Of a stretch of 64,000 nt of DNA, positions 1 through 12,200 are shown in pieces (positions within the stretch are counted from its first letter, which is position 1; every line of letters starts with the position of its first letter). Location: contig NZ_CAMJOS010000013.1 in NCBI RefSeq assembly GCF_946407605.1, positions 1 through 64,000 of the forward strand, written 5' to 3'. The stretch is from an uncultured Prevotella sp. (lineage in GTDB: Bacteria; Bacteroidota; Bacteroidia; Bacteroidales; Bacteroidaceae). A program made the position numbers and the translations under genes. The notes beneath the pieces are model-generated. The model was not told where the DNA came from. It made no database searches and saw nothing but the letters and a program-made list of their open reading frames with translations.

Positions 1-1943
1 AATACTGCGCCCCGTTCCGCCACGTGAAGAACGCCACGATTAAGAACCTGCACGTTGACGGTACCATCTACACCAGCGTACAGAAGGCTGCCGGCTTCGT
101 GGGCGAGTCACACGGTGCGCTGACCATCACGGGCAGCCGCAGTTCGGTAGCCATCAACAGCAGCGTCAACGGCGACGGCACCCACGGCGGACTGGTCAGC
201 ACATTGAGTGATGAAAACAACACCATCATCATCGAAGGCTGTGTGTTCGACGGCTCCTTTGCCACCACTGCCAGCACAACCAACTGCGGCGGATTCATCG
301 GATGGCCGACATATAACACGCCCACCATCACGAACTCGCTGATGAAACCCAGCAGCGTGGGCGCAGGAATGGTCGCCAACACCTTCACCTGTGTGTACTC
401 CACCAACGAGCCTACTATCACCAACTGCTACTACGTCGCTGTCGATAACCTGCCCACTAATCAGGGCACTGAGGCCGTCGCCAACGCCTTGTTGGATGTC
501 GGCAGTCTCGTGCAGGACTACGGCATGGTGAAGGCCTACGAGCATGGCATCTTCTACAACGGCACTTACTACGTGGATCCTGATATGGTGTCTGACTTCA
601 GGCTGCTAAGCACAGCCACTGCCCAGGACGTGGGCAAGGTGGTGTGCGCAGCAGGCCATCTGCACGACGCGAAGAGAGCCGTGCCCGATGGCTGCACCGC
701 CGTGGGCGTTTTAGGCAAGGTGACCTCGACGGGCCACGGCCTCATCCTCGCCCTGCAGGACGCCACATCGCAGACGTGGAATACCATCAACGGTTGGGAG
801 TCGGTGACCGGCTACGCCGGCACCACGCTGAAACTGCTGCCCAACGATAATGCCCGAGGCAACCTCGCAAGCTACACCTCGCTGGGCGTGGTAGCAGTGT
901 CTGACTGGTGCGTGGCGCAGAAGGGTGACTACGATGCCATTTTCACCAACCTCGGCTCGACGACGGGCGACAATTACGGTAAAACCCGCGATGCCAATGT
1001 GAATGCCTACATTACCAATGCTGGCGGCGCGGCATTTAACAAAGACGGCGGCTATTGGTCTGCTACGGAGTCCAGTTCTGATTCTGAAAAAGGTTGGTTC
1101 TTCGGCGAATATTATTGGTACACCAACCGAAAGACGAGTAGCTACAATGTCAGACCTGTCCTCGGCTTCGCGGCAAGTTCCATCGCCATTACTCTCGCCG
1201 ACAACGCCGACAACGGCACGACCATCAGCAGTGCCAACGGCTACCCTGCCAATGTGACGCTAGCCGACCGCACGCTCTACAAGGACGGCGCGTGGAACAC
1301 CATCTGCCTGCCCTTCGACGTGACGATCGCTGGCTCGCCCCTCGCAGGAGCCGAAGCCCGCACGCTGACCGAGGCCAGCATCAGCGGCACGACGCTCAAC
1401 CTCACCTTCGGCGACGCCGTGACGACGCTCGTGGCCGGCACGCCGTATATCATCAAGTGGACTAAGCCCGACCCCTACGTGGCATACGACGGCACCAATG
1501 CCGACGGGACCAGCGACATCGTCAGCCCCTTCTTCAACGGCGTGACTATCGACGCGACCGACCGCAGCTATGACAACGGCGTATCGGGCGAAGAGCGCGT
1601 CCGCTTCCTCGGAACATACAAGTACACCGCGTTCGACAGCGAGGACAAGAGCATCCTCTTCCTTGGCGATGCCAACAAGCTGTACTATCCGCTCAGCGGC
1701 GCCTCTCTCGGAGCCCAGCGTGCTTACTTCAAGATTGGTACGGACGGAGGATCAGCCCGCCAGATAACTGACTTCGACATCGACTTCGGCGATAGCTCTG
1801 AAACCACGGGAATTCTCAATTCTCAAATCTCAAATCTCAATTCTAGCGACGCGTGGTACACCATTGACGGGCTCAAGCTCAGCGGCAAGCCCAGCGTGAA
1901 GGGCATTTATGTGAATAACGGACGTAAAGTAATAATCAAATAA
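1..1943 (+). CDS. Secreted surface protein with GLUG-like repeats and a C-type-lectin-like domain (5' end missing)
   Basis: The reading frame is open from the window edge (codons in phase with base 3), so the real start lies upstream. The first ~150 residues resemble GLUG-type beta-helix repeats (NATIKNLHVDG, then GGFIGW and GGLVS motifs) and closely match modules in the giant protein downstream. Around residues 200-390 is a domain ending in YWSATE...NVRPVLGF, as in DUF1566/FISUMP-like C-type-lectin folds. Next comes a common Bacteroidetes beta module (WNTICLPFDV...TPYIIKW). The protein ends in WYTIDGLKL...GIYVNNGRKVIIK, a tail shared with other secreted proteins here. No catalytic motif is seen; adhesion or glycan binding is inferred. 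A 35-bp heptamer array lies in frame just before the tail. Confidence 0.8.
   Translation, partial: YCAPFRHVKNATIKNLHVDGTIYTSVQKAAGFVGESHGALTITGSRSSVAINSSVNGDGTHGGLVSTLSDENNTIIIEGCVFDGSFATTASTTNCGGFIGWPTYNTPTITNSLMKPSSVGAGMVANTFTCVYSTNEPTITNCYYVAVDNLPTNQGTEAVANALLDVGSLVQDYGMVKAYEHGIFYNGTYYVDPDMVSDFRLLSTATAQDVGKVVCAAGHLHDAKRAVPDGCTAVGVLGKVTSTGHGLILALQDATSQTWNTINGWESVTGYAGTTLKLLPNDNARGNLASYTSLGVVAVSDWCVAQKGDYDAIFTNLGSTTGDNYGKTRDANVNAYITNAGGAAFNKDGGYWSATESSSDSEKGWFFGEYYWYTNRKTSSYNVRPVLGFAASSIAITLADNADNGTTISSANGYPANVTLADRTLYKDGAWNTICLPFDVTIAGSPLAGAEARTLTEASISGTTLNLTFGDAVTTLVAGTPYIIKWTKPDPYVAYDGTNADGTSDIVSPFFNGVTIDATDRSYDNGVSGEERVRFLGTYKYTAFDSEDKSILFLGDANKLYYPLSGASLGAQRAYFKIGTDGGSARQITDFDIDFGDSSETTGILNSQISNLNSSDAWYTIDGLKLSGKPSVKGIYVNNGRKVIIK
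1812..1846 (+). repeat. Five in-frame heptamers (ATTCTCA / AATCTCA) inside a CDS
   Basis: Units ATTCTCA, ATTCTCA, AATCTCA, AATCTCA and ATTCTAG run head to tail. They encode ILNSQISNLNSS directly ahead of the conserved C-terminal tail. The sense strand is the stop-free orientation of the repeat. Confidence 0.9.
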
Positions 1944-1990
1944 AAAACTAACAAGACAATTATATGTTAAACAAATAAAACAAAACTATT

Positions 1991-3226
1991 ATGAGAACAA
2001 TTATCAGTAACATGAGAACGGCGCGGATGGCCATGATGTTCATCCTTGCCATGTTGACCACCCTGACCGTGCAGGCAGCTGCCGACAAGACAGCGCTGGA
2101 CGCCGCCGTCAGCGAGGCCGAGACCTACAACAGCAGCATCCTTGAGAGCAACCCCAAGCAGGCCGAGGTGCTGACCATGCTCATCAACTCCTGCAAGACG
2201 GTGCTGAACGATGCCGATGCGACGCAAGAGGACGTTGATTTCGCTACCAAGTTCATGAACGAGAGCGTGAACCAGTGCAAGATTGCCGTGGCGCAGGCCA
2301 ACTACGCCGCCGCCATCAGCGAGGCCGAGGAGTACCTGGCCACCATCAAGGAGAACTACCCCGCGCAGGCCGAGAAGTTGAACAACCTTATCAATAACGC
2401 CAAGTCCATGGAGGGCACTTCGATGGAGGTATTGGAATTCGTTACCCAGGTCGTGACTGAAGGTCTCCAGCAGATTAAGATAGAGGTGGCACAGGCCGAC
2501 TACGCCGCCGCCATCGCCAAGGCCGAGGAGTATCTGGCCACCATCCAGGAGAAACACCCCGAGCAGGCCGAGAAGTTGACCAACCTCATTAACAATGCCA
2601 AGGCCATCGAGAGCACTTCGGTAGATGTCTTGGAATTCTTTACCCAAGTCGTGACTGAAGGCATCAAGCAGATGCAGTTAGAGATAGCACAGGCCGACTT
2701 CGCCGCCGCTATCGCCGATGCCGAGGCTTACTTGGCCACCATTCAGGAGACACACCCCGAGCAGGCCCAGAATTTGACCAACGTCATCAATAACGCCAAG
2801 TCCATGGAGGGCACTTCGATGGAGGTATTGGAATTCGTTACCCAAGTCCTGACTGAAGGTCTCCAGCAGATGAAGATGGAGATAGCCCATGCCGACCTCG
2901 CCGCTGCCATCGCCGATGGCGAGGCTTACATGACCACAATCCAGGAGAGCAACCCCTCCGTCGCCGAGGTGATGCAGATGTTCATCAACGCGGCCAAGCA
3001 GGTGCAGGCCGACGACAGCTACACGCAGGCCGACCTGGAGTTCGCCACCGCCTTCATGAAGGAGCTGGTCGTGCAGGCCAAGGAGGCCGTGACCACCGGT
3101 GTCTCCGCCGCCCGTGCCGCTACGAGCCTGGCCGCCAAATACTACGACCTGCAGGGCCGCCGCCTCTCGCAGCCCTCACGCGCAGGCGTATATATAAATA
3201 ATGGTGTAAAGACAGTGATAAAGTAA
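1991..3226 (+). CDS. Secreted helical-repeat (FIVAR-like) protein
   Basis: 411 residues. The N-terminus has several Met residues and a hydrophobic stretch ending near VQAAADK, consistent with a signal peptide. About five alpha-helical repeats of ~66 residues follow (AAAIAxAEEYLATIQExxPEQAEKL), resembling FIVAR-type three-helix modules of bacterial surface proteins. Repeats 2 and 4 are nearly identical in DNA (59 identical bases, 2390-2448 versus 2786-2844), showing recent internal duplication of a two-repeat block. The C-terminus (YYDLQGRRL...GVYINNGVKTVIK) is the tail shared with neighbouring secreted proteins. No enzyme motif is visible; a stalk or ligand-binding role is inferred. It lies between two GLUG-module proteins in the same orientation. 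Confidence 0.8.
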   Translation: MRTIISNMRTARMAMMFILAMLTTLTVQAAADKTALDAAVSEAETYNSSILESNPKQAEVLTMLINSCKTVLNDADATQEDVDFATKFMNESVNQCKIAVAQANYAAAISEAEEYLATIKENYPAQAEKLNNLINNAKSMEGTSMEVLEFVTQVVTEGLQQIKIEVAQADYAAAIAKAEEYLATIQEKHPEQAEKLTNLINNAKAIESTSVDVLEFFTQVVTEGIKQMQLEIAQADFAAAIADAEAYLATIQETHPEQAQNLTNVINNAKSMEGTSMEVLEFVTQVLTEGLQQMKMEIAHADLAAAIADGEAYMTTIQESNPSVAEVMQMFINAAKQVQADDSYTQADLEFATAFMKELVVQAKEAVTTGVSAARAATSLAAKYYDLQGRRLSQPSRAGVYINNGVKTVIK

Positions 3227-3254
3227 TTTTATATTAACCTAATTTATTATTATT

Positions 3255-6200
3255 ATGTACAACAATTTATCAAAAACAAGGCGAGGGCGACCGTGGCTAC
3301 TACTGGCGGCGCTCTTCGCGTGGCTGCTGCCACAACAGGCGGTGGCCGACACGTACGACACGTATGTTGACAAGTCGTACAACTACAGTGTGTCATTGGA
3401 TGGATCGAACACGGTGAAGATCCATGTACCGGTCTATGTCCAGGAAGGATACGACTGCTGGATTAAAGACGGTAAGTTGAAAGTGTCCATTGGCGGTGGC
3501 AGCGAGATTACGCTTTTCCGCTGGCAGGCTTCCGAGAACATCGACGGTTCTGCCGACAAGTGCTGGACTACATTCAGTACCGAAGCCGGTGGTTACATTC
3601 AGGTGACGCTTGGCAACACTAGTAGCAGTGTGAAGGTTACCAGCGGTGGTTCCGTAGGCGGTGATGTGATTCAAAACAATGACGATGCCGAGACCTACGA
3701 TGTTACTGCCCTTTGGTATGTGCCCTACAACGTGCTGGGTAAGAAGCTCACCTTCAAGTGGGATGTAGAGCGTAACGGTAACGGCCGCTCAGATGCGACG
3801 CTGACGCTTCCTGCCCCAGATGCCATCACCATGCCTTCGGCAGGTCAGACGCTGCAGCCCATCATCTCTGATGCTATGCTTTCTACCAAGTTCAAGGGAC
3901 AGGTAGAAGTGCCCTGGTACCTGGCATCGACCACCATCAACTGGATTTACTACGAATATACGGATGCGAACAAGAACGTCGTCAAGGTGGATATGGATAA
4001 AAACGTCAACAACGGCGTTATCCGTCTGAATGCCACCGAGCCTCACAATAACTTCCGCATTGTGGCCAGTTACAAGATGAAGGGCGAAGGCGACTCCTCT
4101 TATGATATAGAGCCCGTCGTGTCGACATCAGAAGACCTGACCATGATCCATGCGCCTGTAGGACTGAGTGCCACCGCCATTGACGGTGTCAACCCGAAGG
4201 TGGAGTTGAAGTGGAGCGTGCCGTACCTCGACTTCGAGGACTTCTCGCTGACCGACTTCTTCGAGATTCAGCGCTCGTTGACAGGTGAAGAGAAAGACTT
4301 TGAGACCATCGGTCAGGAGGTGTTCACCCAGGCTTCGAAGAAGAGCGAATATGTCTTCGTGGATAGCACTATTGTGCAGTCTATCAAAAAGAATATGCTG
4401 GTCAATGGCGGTACGCTGGATAAGCTGACCTACCGCGTACGTCGTACCATGAGCCAGATCTGGGGCTGGGATGCAGCCAATAACTGTGCCACCAGCGCCT
4501 CGACGGTAGTCGATAACCTGCACCTGCTGCGCATTGCCAACTGGAGTGCCAAGTGGGAAGACGAGCGTGCCTACACCGTTCGCGTGTCGTGGGACTATGC
4601 TGATGAATACAATGGCGTATGGGACGACCGTGCCAAGATGATGCTGCACCTCACCGCAACGAACAACGACGGCAAGATCATTGAGGACAGAACCGTCGAG
4701 CTGAACCAAGACGAGCGCCAGCAGCGCTACAAGGTGCTGAACCTCTCGCGCTCGTGCGTACATTATGATATAGATATGTATGTGGAGCGCGACAAGTCGC
4801 CCCTCGACTTTGTAGAGAATATTACGCCATTCTTCTTCCCCATCCACAATGCTGACGACTGGAAGACGTTCCGTGACAAGGTGCAGGCAGCCAAAGGCGA
4901 GTACGACGTGAACGCCCGCCTCTATGCCGATCTTGACGCAGGCTCCACTATGGTGGGTTTTGATTCGAATATCGCATATCGTGGTACCTTCGACGGTAAC
5001 GGCCATACGCTGACCTTCAACGTGTATGACCATCAGAGAGATAATGTTGCCCCCTTCGTTTGGGTGGGCAATGCCACGATCAAGAACCTACACGTGGCAG
5101 GAAATATTACCTCCAGCAAGAAGTTTATAGGCGGTCTTATTGGCCAAGTCCTTCCTAATGCGAACGCTACTGTTGAGAACTGCCGCTCATCAGTCACTAT
5201 AAATAGTAGCGTGAATGGCGATGCCACCAACGGTGGTCTTGTGACTGTCGTAAATACCGATGCTACTGTCATGTTCCGAAATTGTAAGTTCGACGGTAGC
5301 TTTGTAGGTACCAATTGCAGCAATAACGGTGGCTACGTGGGCTATGCCAACGGAGCTGTAATTGTTGACAATTGCGTCTTTGCGCCTGACCATATCAACA
5401 CCAAGCCTGATGGCTGCGCAACGTGGGCACGTATCGGTACAGGCTCTTATACGCTCATCAACAGCTATGCCATCACTGAGTATAGACCTATTATCGTCAT
5501 CCGTAGTGCCAATGACTGGACTACATTCAGGGATTTGGTGGAGGCAGCCCAGGGTCAGTATGATGTGGATGCCCGCCTTGAAGCCGATGTGAATGCTGGT
5601 AGCATCATGGTTGGCTTCGAAGATACTTATGCCTACCGTGGTACGTTTGATGGCAACGGCCATACGCTGACCTTCAACGTGTATGATCATGGGCGAAAAT
5701 TCGTCGGCCCCTTCGTAAACGTGGGTAATGCCACCATTATGAATCTGCATACGGCAGGTACCATCACATCCAGTCAGATGTATGCAACAGGTCTCGTTGC
5801 ACAAGTCCTTAATGGTACGGCAACCATTGAAAACTGCCAGTCATCAGTCACCGTGAAAGGTACTATGGATGGTGAAGGTACGCTCGCTGGTTTCGTAGGA
5901 CGAGTATCCAATTCCAATGTCACGATACGCAACAGTAAGTTCGACGGCCGTTTTGAGGGCGACAATTGCACCGGCAACGCTGGCTTCATTAGCTGGGTTG
6001 ATGAAAAGAGTTCGGCAACCATTGATAACTGTCTCTTCAATCCCGACCGCATCAGCACCAAAACAGACAACAACGAAACGTGGGCACGAAAGAATGCTAG
6101 CGGATCTGTGACTGTTACCAACAGCCATGCTGTCAGAGGAATGGGGTCGAAGTTTATTACCATCCGCAACGCCGACGACTGGAAAACATTCCGTGACATG

Positions 6201-9200
6201 ACAGAGGCTAATAAAGGCAAATATTGGGTTGATGCCAGCCTTGAGGCCGACATCACCACAGGCCTGGGTATCGGTTTAAGCGAAGACACTTACTGGCGTG
6301 GAACCTTTGAGGGTAATGGTCATACGCTGAATGTTGACACTTGGCGCAATGACGGTAAGGCTTGCGCTGTTTTCTGCTATGTTTGGAATGCCAACATCAG
6401 GGATCTGCATGTAACGGGTAAGGTCAATGGCGGTATTCATTCCGCAGGTCTGATAGGCTCTGCAATTGGTACCCCCACCATCAATATCGACCGTGTGTGG
6501 GTATCTACAGAAGTGTACGCGGGGAATACCCATGCCGGTGGTATCATCGGACATTCGAAAAATGGAACCGTAAATATGAACGACTGTCGCTTTGACGGCA
6601 ATGTTATCACTAATTGGCAAAGTGGGTCATATGCAGGCGAAATCATCGGATGGTGCGACGGAGGCAATTGGTCTTTGCACCGTGTCTATGACAATGGTTC
6701 GCCCACAGCCCAGAATAAGTACTACTGTTGGGATAATACGAGACCTTGGGGAACCAATGGCAGCAGTTTCACTGTTACCCGGCACGACTGGAACACAGTA
6801 AATCACTACAACAAGACCAATCAGAATGAGGTGGTTAACCTGATGAACGGCAATCAAGCCGGTACGTGGAAGATTGTCGATGGTAAGGCCGTGCCTGTGA
6901 TGACCACAAAGAACAACGCAGCTGCCGCAAAAGAAATGCTGGAAACTCTGGGTGCCGACAACTGGAAGATTGTCGACGACAATGTGGTGCCTATCATCAA
7001 ACCTGCCTATGATGTGACTATCACTGAGGCTGATGTTGAGAAGTATCTCGGCAGCAGCTGGAAGCTGGAAGGTAATACCATCAATCCTGTTACCACAACC
7101 ATGGATGAACCTAAGTACGATCCTATCTCCAAGCCTACACTGCCTGACTTCTATCATACCAACAATGGTAAGATTGAGAAGACCCTGATGACGGAGACCC
7201 GCCAGAGCAGCGTCGTGCTGAGTTGGGATACCGACGGCAACATGATTGACTACTTCACCGTGCTGCGCCGCGAGGTAGGCAAGGGCGATGACGCCTGGGA
7301 GGAGATAGCTACCAACATCGACAATCTGAGCTACGAGGACAAGACCGTATCGCCTGTGAAGAACTATGAATATAAGGTACGCGCGGTGAACGACTGTGAA
7401 GGTATCACCTTCAGTGAGACTGACGTGAAGGAAGGCCACTGTAAGAATACCGGTCGTGTGGCAGGTTATGTACGCTTCAACGACGGTACTGGTGCTGCCA
7501 AAGTGAAGGTGACCGTCGTAGACGAAGAAACCAGCAAGGAACTGGCAAAGGTGACCACCGACGCCAGCGGATACTTCGTGGCTGACGAGCTGCCCTACAA
7601 GGAGGGCGGCCAGAGCACGACCTACCGTGTGCAGCCTATCAATATCAAAACCAAACAGGGTGAGGACGCTGCTACCGTGACCTTCGATTCTAAGAGCAAC
7701 GATGCCGTATTGCGTGACTTCATCATCATCGATGGTAAGCGCTTCTCAGGTCTCGTGTACTACGAAGGCACCAGCATCCCCGTGAAGGGTGCCCGCTTCC
7801 AGGTGAACGGTATGGATGTGTACAACAGCGCAGGCAAATACGTAGAGACGGAATATGACGGAAGCTTCTCGTTCCGCGTAAGAAGTGGCGTCGACACCAT
7901 CCAGATCAAGATGGACGGTCACGAGTTTGTAAACAACGGCTACTTCAAGGGACCAGAAGGTCATGACTTCGGTGGTGATGTGGCAGACATCCGCTTCTAC
8001 GACGCTACGAAGGTGAAGCTGACCGGCCGCGTAGTCGGTGGTAAGGATCAGGGCGAGCTGCCGCTTGGCTACAACCTGTCGAAGAACAACCTGGGCGACT
8101 CGCTGAAGATTGTGCTCACCCTGGAGGGTGACAACGGCTCATGGCTGGTCTATGAGAACACGAACCGCAACAAGACCGAGCGTGAAGCCATCTATGAGCA
8201 CGGCAACGGCCACAAGACCTATGTGAAGACCACGCGTAAGCGCATGGAGGTGATGCCTGACTCAGCTACCGGTGAGTATGTCGTGAAGCTGCCGCCCGTA
8301 CGCTGGAAGGTACAGCAGGTTTACTGTAAGGGCTATCCCACGCTGTTCCAGGAAGATCAGGTCAGTGAGGTTATCGACCTGACAGACTGCCTCACAGCGA
8401 AAGATACCATCTTCGTAGGTACCTTCACGGATATCGATGGCAACGAACTGTCAGATCCTATGCTGACCTACAACGCGATCTATAACCGCATCTATCGCAG
8501 CCCCATCGAGCTGACCTATAAGCAGCAGGGCTTCGACAACTTCGATTACTTTGGCGACAAGACCTATGCCGCCACCAATCTGGCAGGCGACAGGGCTATG
8601 GTGCCCCTGGCCTACAAGGGTGCTGACGGACGTGCCGCTTACACCTTCGGCTATCCCGTATTCAGCCTGGAGCGCAAGTACTACATCCAGGTACAGGTGG
8701 CTGAGAGCTATCGTTATAACAACGACCCGACAACAGAGCGCCTGGATATCGTTCCTGTCAGCGGTGGCTATGCTACCATGCAGAACGGCATGAAGGCCGG
8801 CATGAACAGGGAGATCCTGCCGCTGGATGAAAATGGACAGGCCGTCTTTGAACTGGGTGTTGACCAGACCGCACAGCTGCTCTCTGGCGAGAACGCTCTG
8901 AAGACGGTGACCTTCACCGCTGAGCAGGACGGCACGATGTATGAGGCAGACCCGCTGAACGGCTTCGTGCTCAACATGTTCCCCATCGGAACAGGTATCG
9001 ACGTGATGACCAACGGACAACCTCTGCTGTTTGACATCCTGCGCGACCCGCCAGGATCACACAGTACGGCAACACTCTCTGAGGGTTCTACGCTCAACTT
9101 CTCTTACAAGATGGATCTGAAGGCGTCGGCAGGTATCAAATATACCGCTGCCACAGGCGAGAAGACCAACTCGTATATCGGTACGGTATCCGCTCCGATG

Positions 9201-12200
9201 GGTGCCGGTACTGCCTCGGGTGACATCTTCACCGCTGAGAACGGTGACGCCACCAGTTCTGAGTTCGTATTCGACATGACGGGCAACAAGGCCTATTCGT
9301 ACACGATGACCACCAGTAACGACATCACCACGAGCAGCGATCCTGACATGGTGGGTGCTGATGCCGACCTCTATATCGGTATGGTACAGAACATCCAGGT
9401 GATGCCGATGTCCACCATCCGTGCACTGCCTGACTCAATGTACCAGCACATGGCAGGCCGCGTGGGTCTGACCACTGGCGAAGGTCCTACCGGATTGATG
9501 GGCATGTTCAGCGCGTATGGCTCGATGATCCACATTGCCGAGGGCTACGATGCCGCAGGCAACAAGTACCACCTGGTACGTGATGAGTCGATGGCTTACG
9601 GTCCGAAACTGGAGTCACAGTTCATCTACTCACAGAAGCACATCCTGAAGCAGGTCATCCCGCAACTGGCCAAGGAAATTCTGAGCCTGATGTACATCGG
9701 TACACGCGAAGAGGCCCAGGCCATGGCTGACAAGACCAAGCGTCCTGTCTATCTGTCGCTGCGCGATACGCAGGATCCGTTGTTCGGTGTGGGCAATGCC
9801 CTCTACAACACAACGGTGACTGAGCCTAACGATACGACCAACTACATCATTATCCTGCCGAAGACTACCGATCAGCTCTTTACCGACGAGGTATCGGAGA
9901 AGGCTGCACTGGTGGCTGGCTGGTCGATGATGATTGCACAGAACGAATATGAGAAGCTGACGGCTGATGACCTCGTGGCTAACTACGACGTGGCAGGTGC
10001 TGATGCAGTGAGCTACAGCGAGTCGTTCGAGACCAACTTCACGAACGCCATGATGCTGCACTTCCCATTCTCAGACGATCCGATGTTCTTCGTAGCCGAC
10101 GAGGATAAGGACGCCAGCGAGATGCTCGGTGAGCAGATTCTTGAGGCTATCCTGAAAGCACTGCAAACTGTTGAGGAGGAAGAACCCGGTGCTAAGATGG
10201 ATCCCGAGAAGGAAGAGGAGCCCACTGGCGCTGAGGCTGAGGTAGGCTTCGGCGGTACGAAGTTCAAGTGGAAGCTCACGCCTGTGCTGACCTCAGAGTG
10301 CGATGGCACTTACGGTTCAGAGAAGGCCTATAGCCGCAAGGAGAGCTTCACCATTGCTCCTGACCCGTTGAGCCATCTGAATGTGGATGTCTATCGCGTC
10401 GCACTGCCTGACCTGGGCAACGATGAAGAGGAAGAGGAGGAAGAGTTTGAACTCATCCCCGACGATCCAGGCTCTAAGATGAACGACAACACTGACTATG
10501 TCACTATCTTCATGAGCGACAAGTTCAAGAAGGAGCAGAAGTACATCCTGAAACAACTGGAGCAGGAGGTGACCATGGCTATCCTCGGTCCGCAGGGCTT
10601 CGTATACCGTACCCGTGGCGGTGCTACTTGCAACCCATGGGAGGACGAGCGCACGACGATGATATGGAACGCCGGTACGGTACTTGACCAGCGCACCATG
10701 AAGATTAACAACCCGAAGATTCGCCTCGACAAGCAGAGCGTCAGCGGTGTATCGGTCAACGACGCTGCCCGCTTCAAGGTCTATCTCGCCAACGAGAGCG
10801 AGAAGCCTGAGGCTGTCAAGACCACTGCTCCGTTCAGCCTGTTCGTAGACGACCAGTCGAACCCGAACGGTGCCAAGATTACCATCGACGGTCATCCACT
10901 GACCGCCAGCGGTACGGAGATCTACCTCGACCCGGCCTTCGTAACCGAGAAGACCATTGAGGTACGTGTCGGCGACGGCTTCGACTATGAGGGTCTGCGC
11001 CTGGGCTTCCTGTCGCCCACTGACCCCTCGCACACTACGGAGTATGTTTCGTTCGACGTACACTTCCTGCGTGAGGCCGGACCGGTGAACATTGCCATGC
11101 CTGGCGACAAGTGGGTCATCAACACCATGGCCCAGCAGGACAGCAAACGTGGCTGGTATATCCCCGTTGTCATCAACGGCTTCGACAAGCACCAGCATAA
11201 CTTCGACCACATCGAGTTCCAGTATAAGGAGTCACAACGTGGTGATGATGCTTGGACGAACATCTGCTCATACTATGCTGACTCGCTGCTGATGGCAGGT
11301 GCCAACGGCGTTCGCGAGATGATTCCTGAGAACGGTAACATCGTCACACAGTTCTTCGGTGAAGACTGGGTGATCGAGAAGCTATACGACCTGCGTGCCG
11401 TCGTCTTCTGCCGCAACGGTAACTCGTTCCTCACCACATCGTCGAAGATTATCAGCGGTGTGAAGGATACCCGTCGTCCGCAGCTGTTCGGCACACCTGA
11501 ACCGAAGAGTGGTCTGCTGAACATCGGTGATGATATCGTGTTCAACTTCTCTGAGGATATTGAATATAACTACCTGCGTGCCGGCACTAACTTCGAGGTG
11601 AAGGGCGAGGTGAACAATAACGACCTCTCTGAGATGGTCAGCATCCAGTTCACGGATAAGTCCAGCGTAGAGAGTGAGGCTAAGCGTAACTTCAGCGGTA
11701 AGGACGTGACCATCGACCTGATGGTGAAGCCCACTGAGACAGGACGCGAGATGCCACTGTTCTCACACGGCACCAATGGTAATAAGCTGCAGCTGTGGCT
11801 GACGGAGGACTTCAAGCTGAAGGCTGTCGTCGACGAACAGCAGTTCACTTCGACGGAGGCCATCAAGAAGAACACCTTCTCAAAGGTGGCACTCGTCATC
11901 GACCAGAAGGACAGCACACTGACGTTCTTCAGAGATGGTGACGCACTGGGTACCTATAAGATGGAGAACCTGTACAACGGTACTGGCAAGCTCATCTTCG
12001 GTCGTACCAACGAGAGCGACCGTTCAGAAAGCAAGTACTACGAGGGCCGCATGATGGAGGCTCGCCTGTGGTACCGCACCATGGATGGCGGCTTGCTCAG
12101 CAATACCTACGGCAGACGCCGTCTGTCAGGCTATGAGAAGGATCTCGTAGACTACTACCCGATGAATGAGGGCTCTGGCGACTATGCGATGGACAAGACG

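Noticed and set aside
1..1943. Diversity-generating retroelement
   Set aside because: Only a lectin-like fold is present; no reverse transcriptase, template repeat or accessory gene is in the window.
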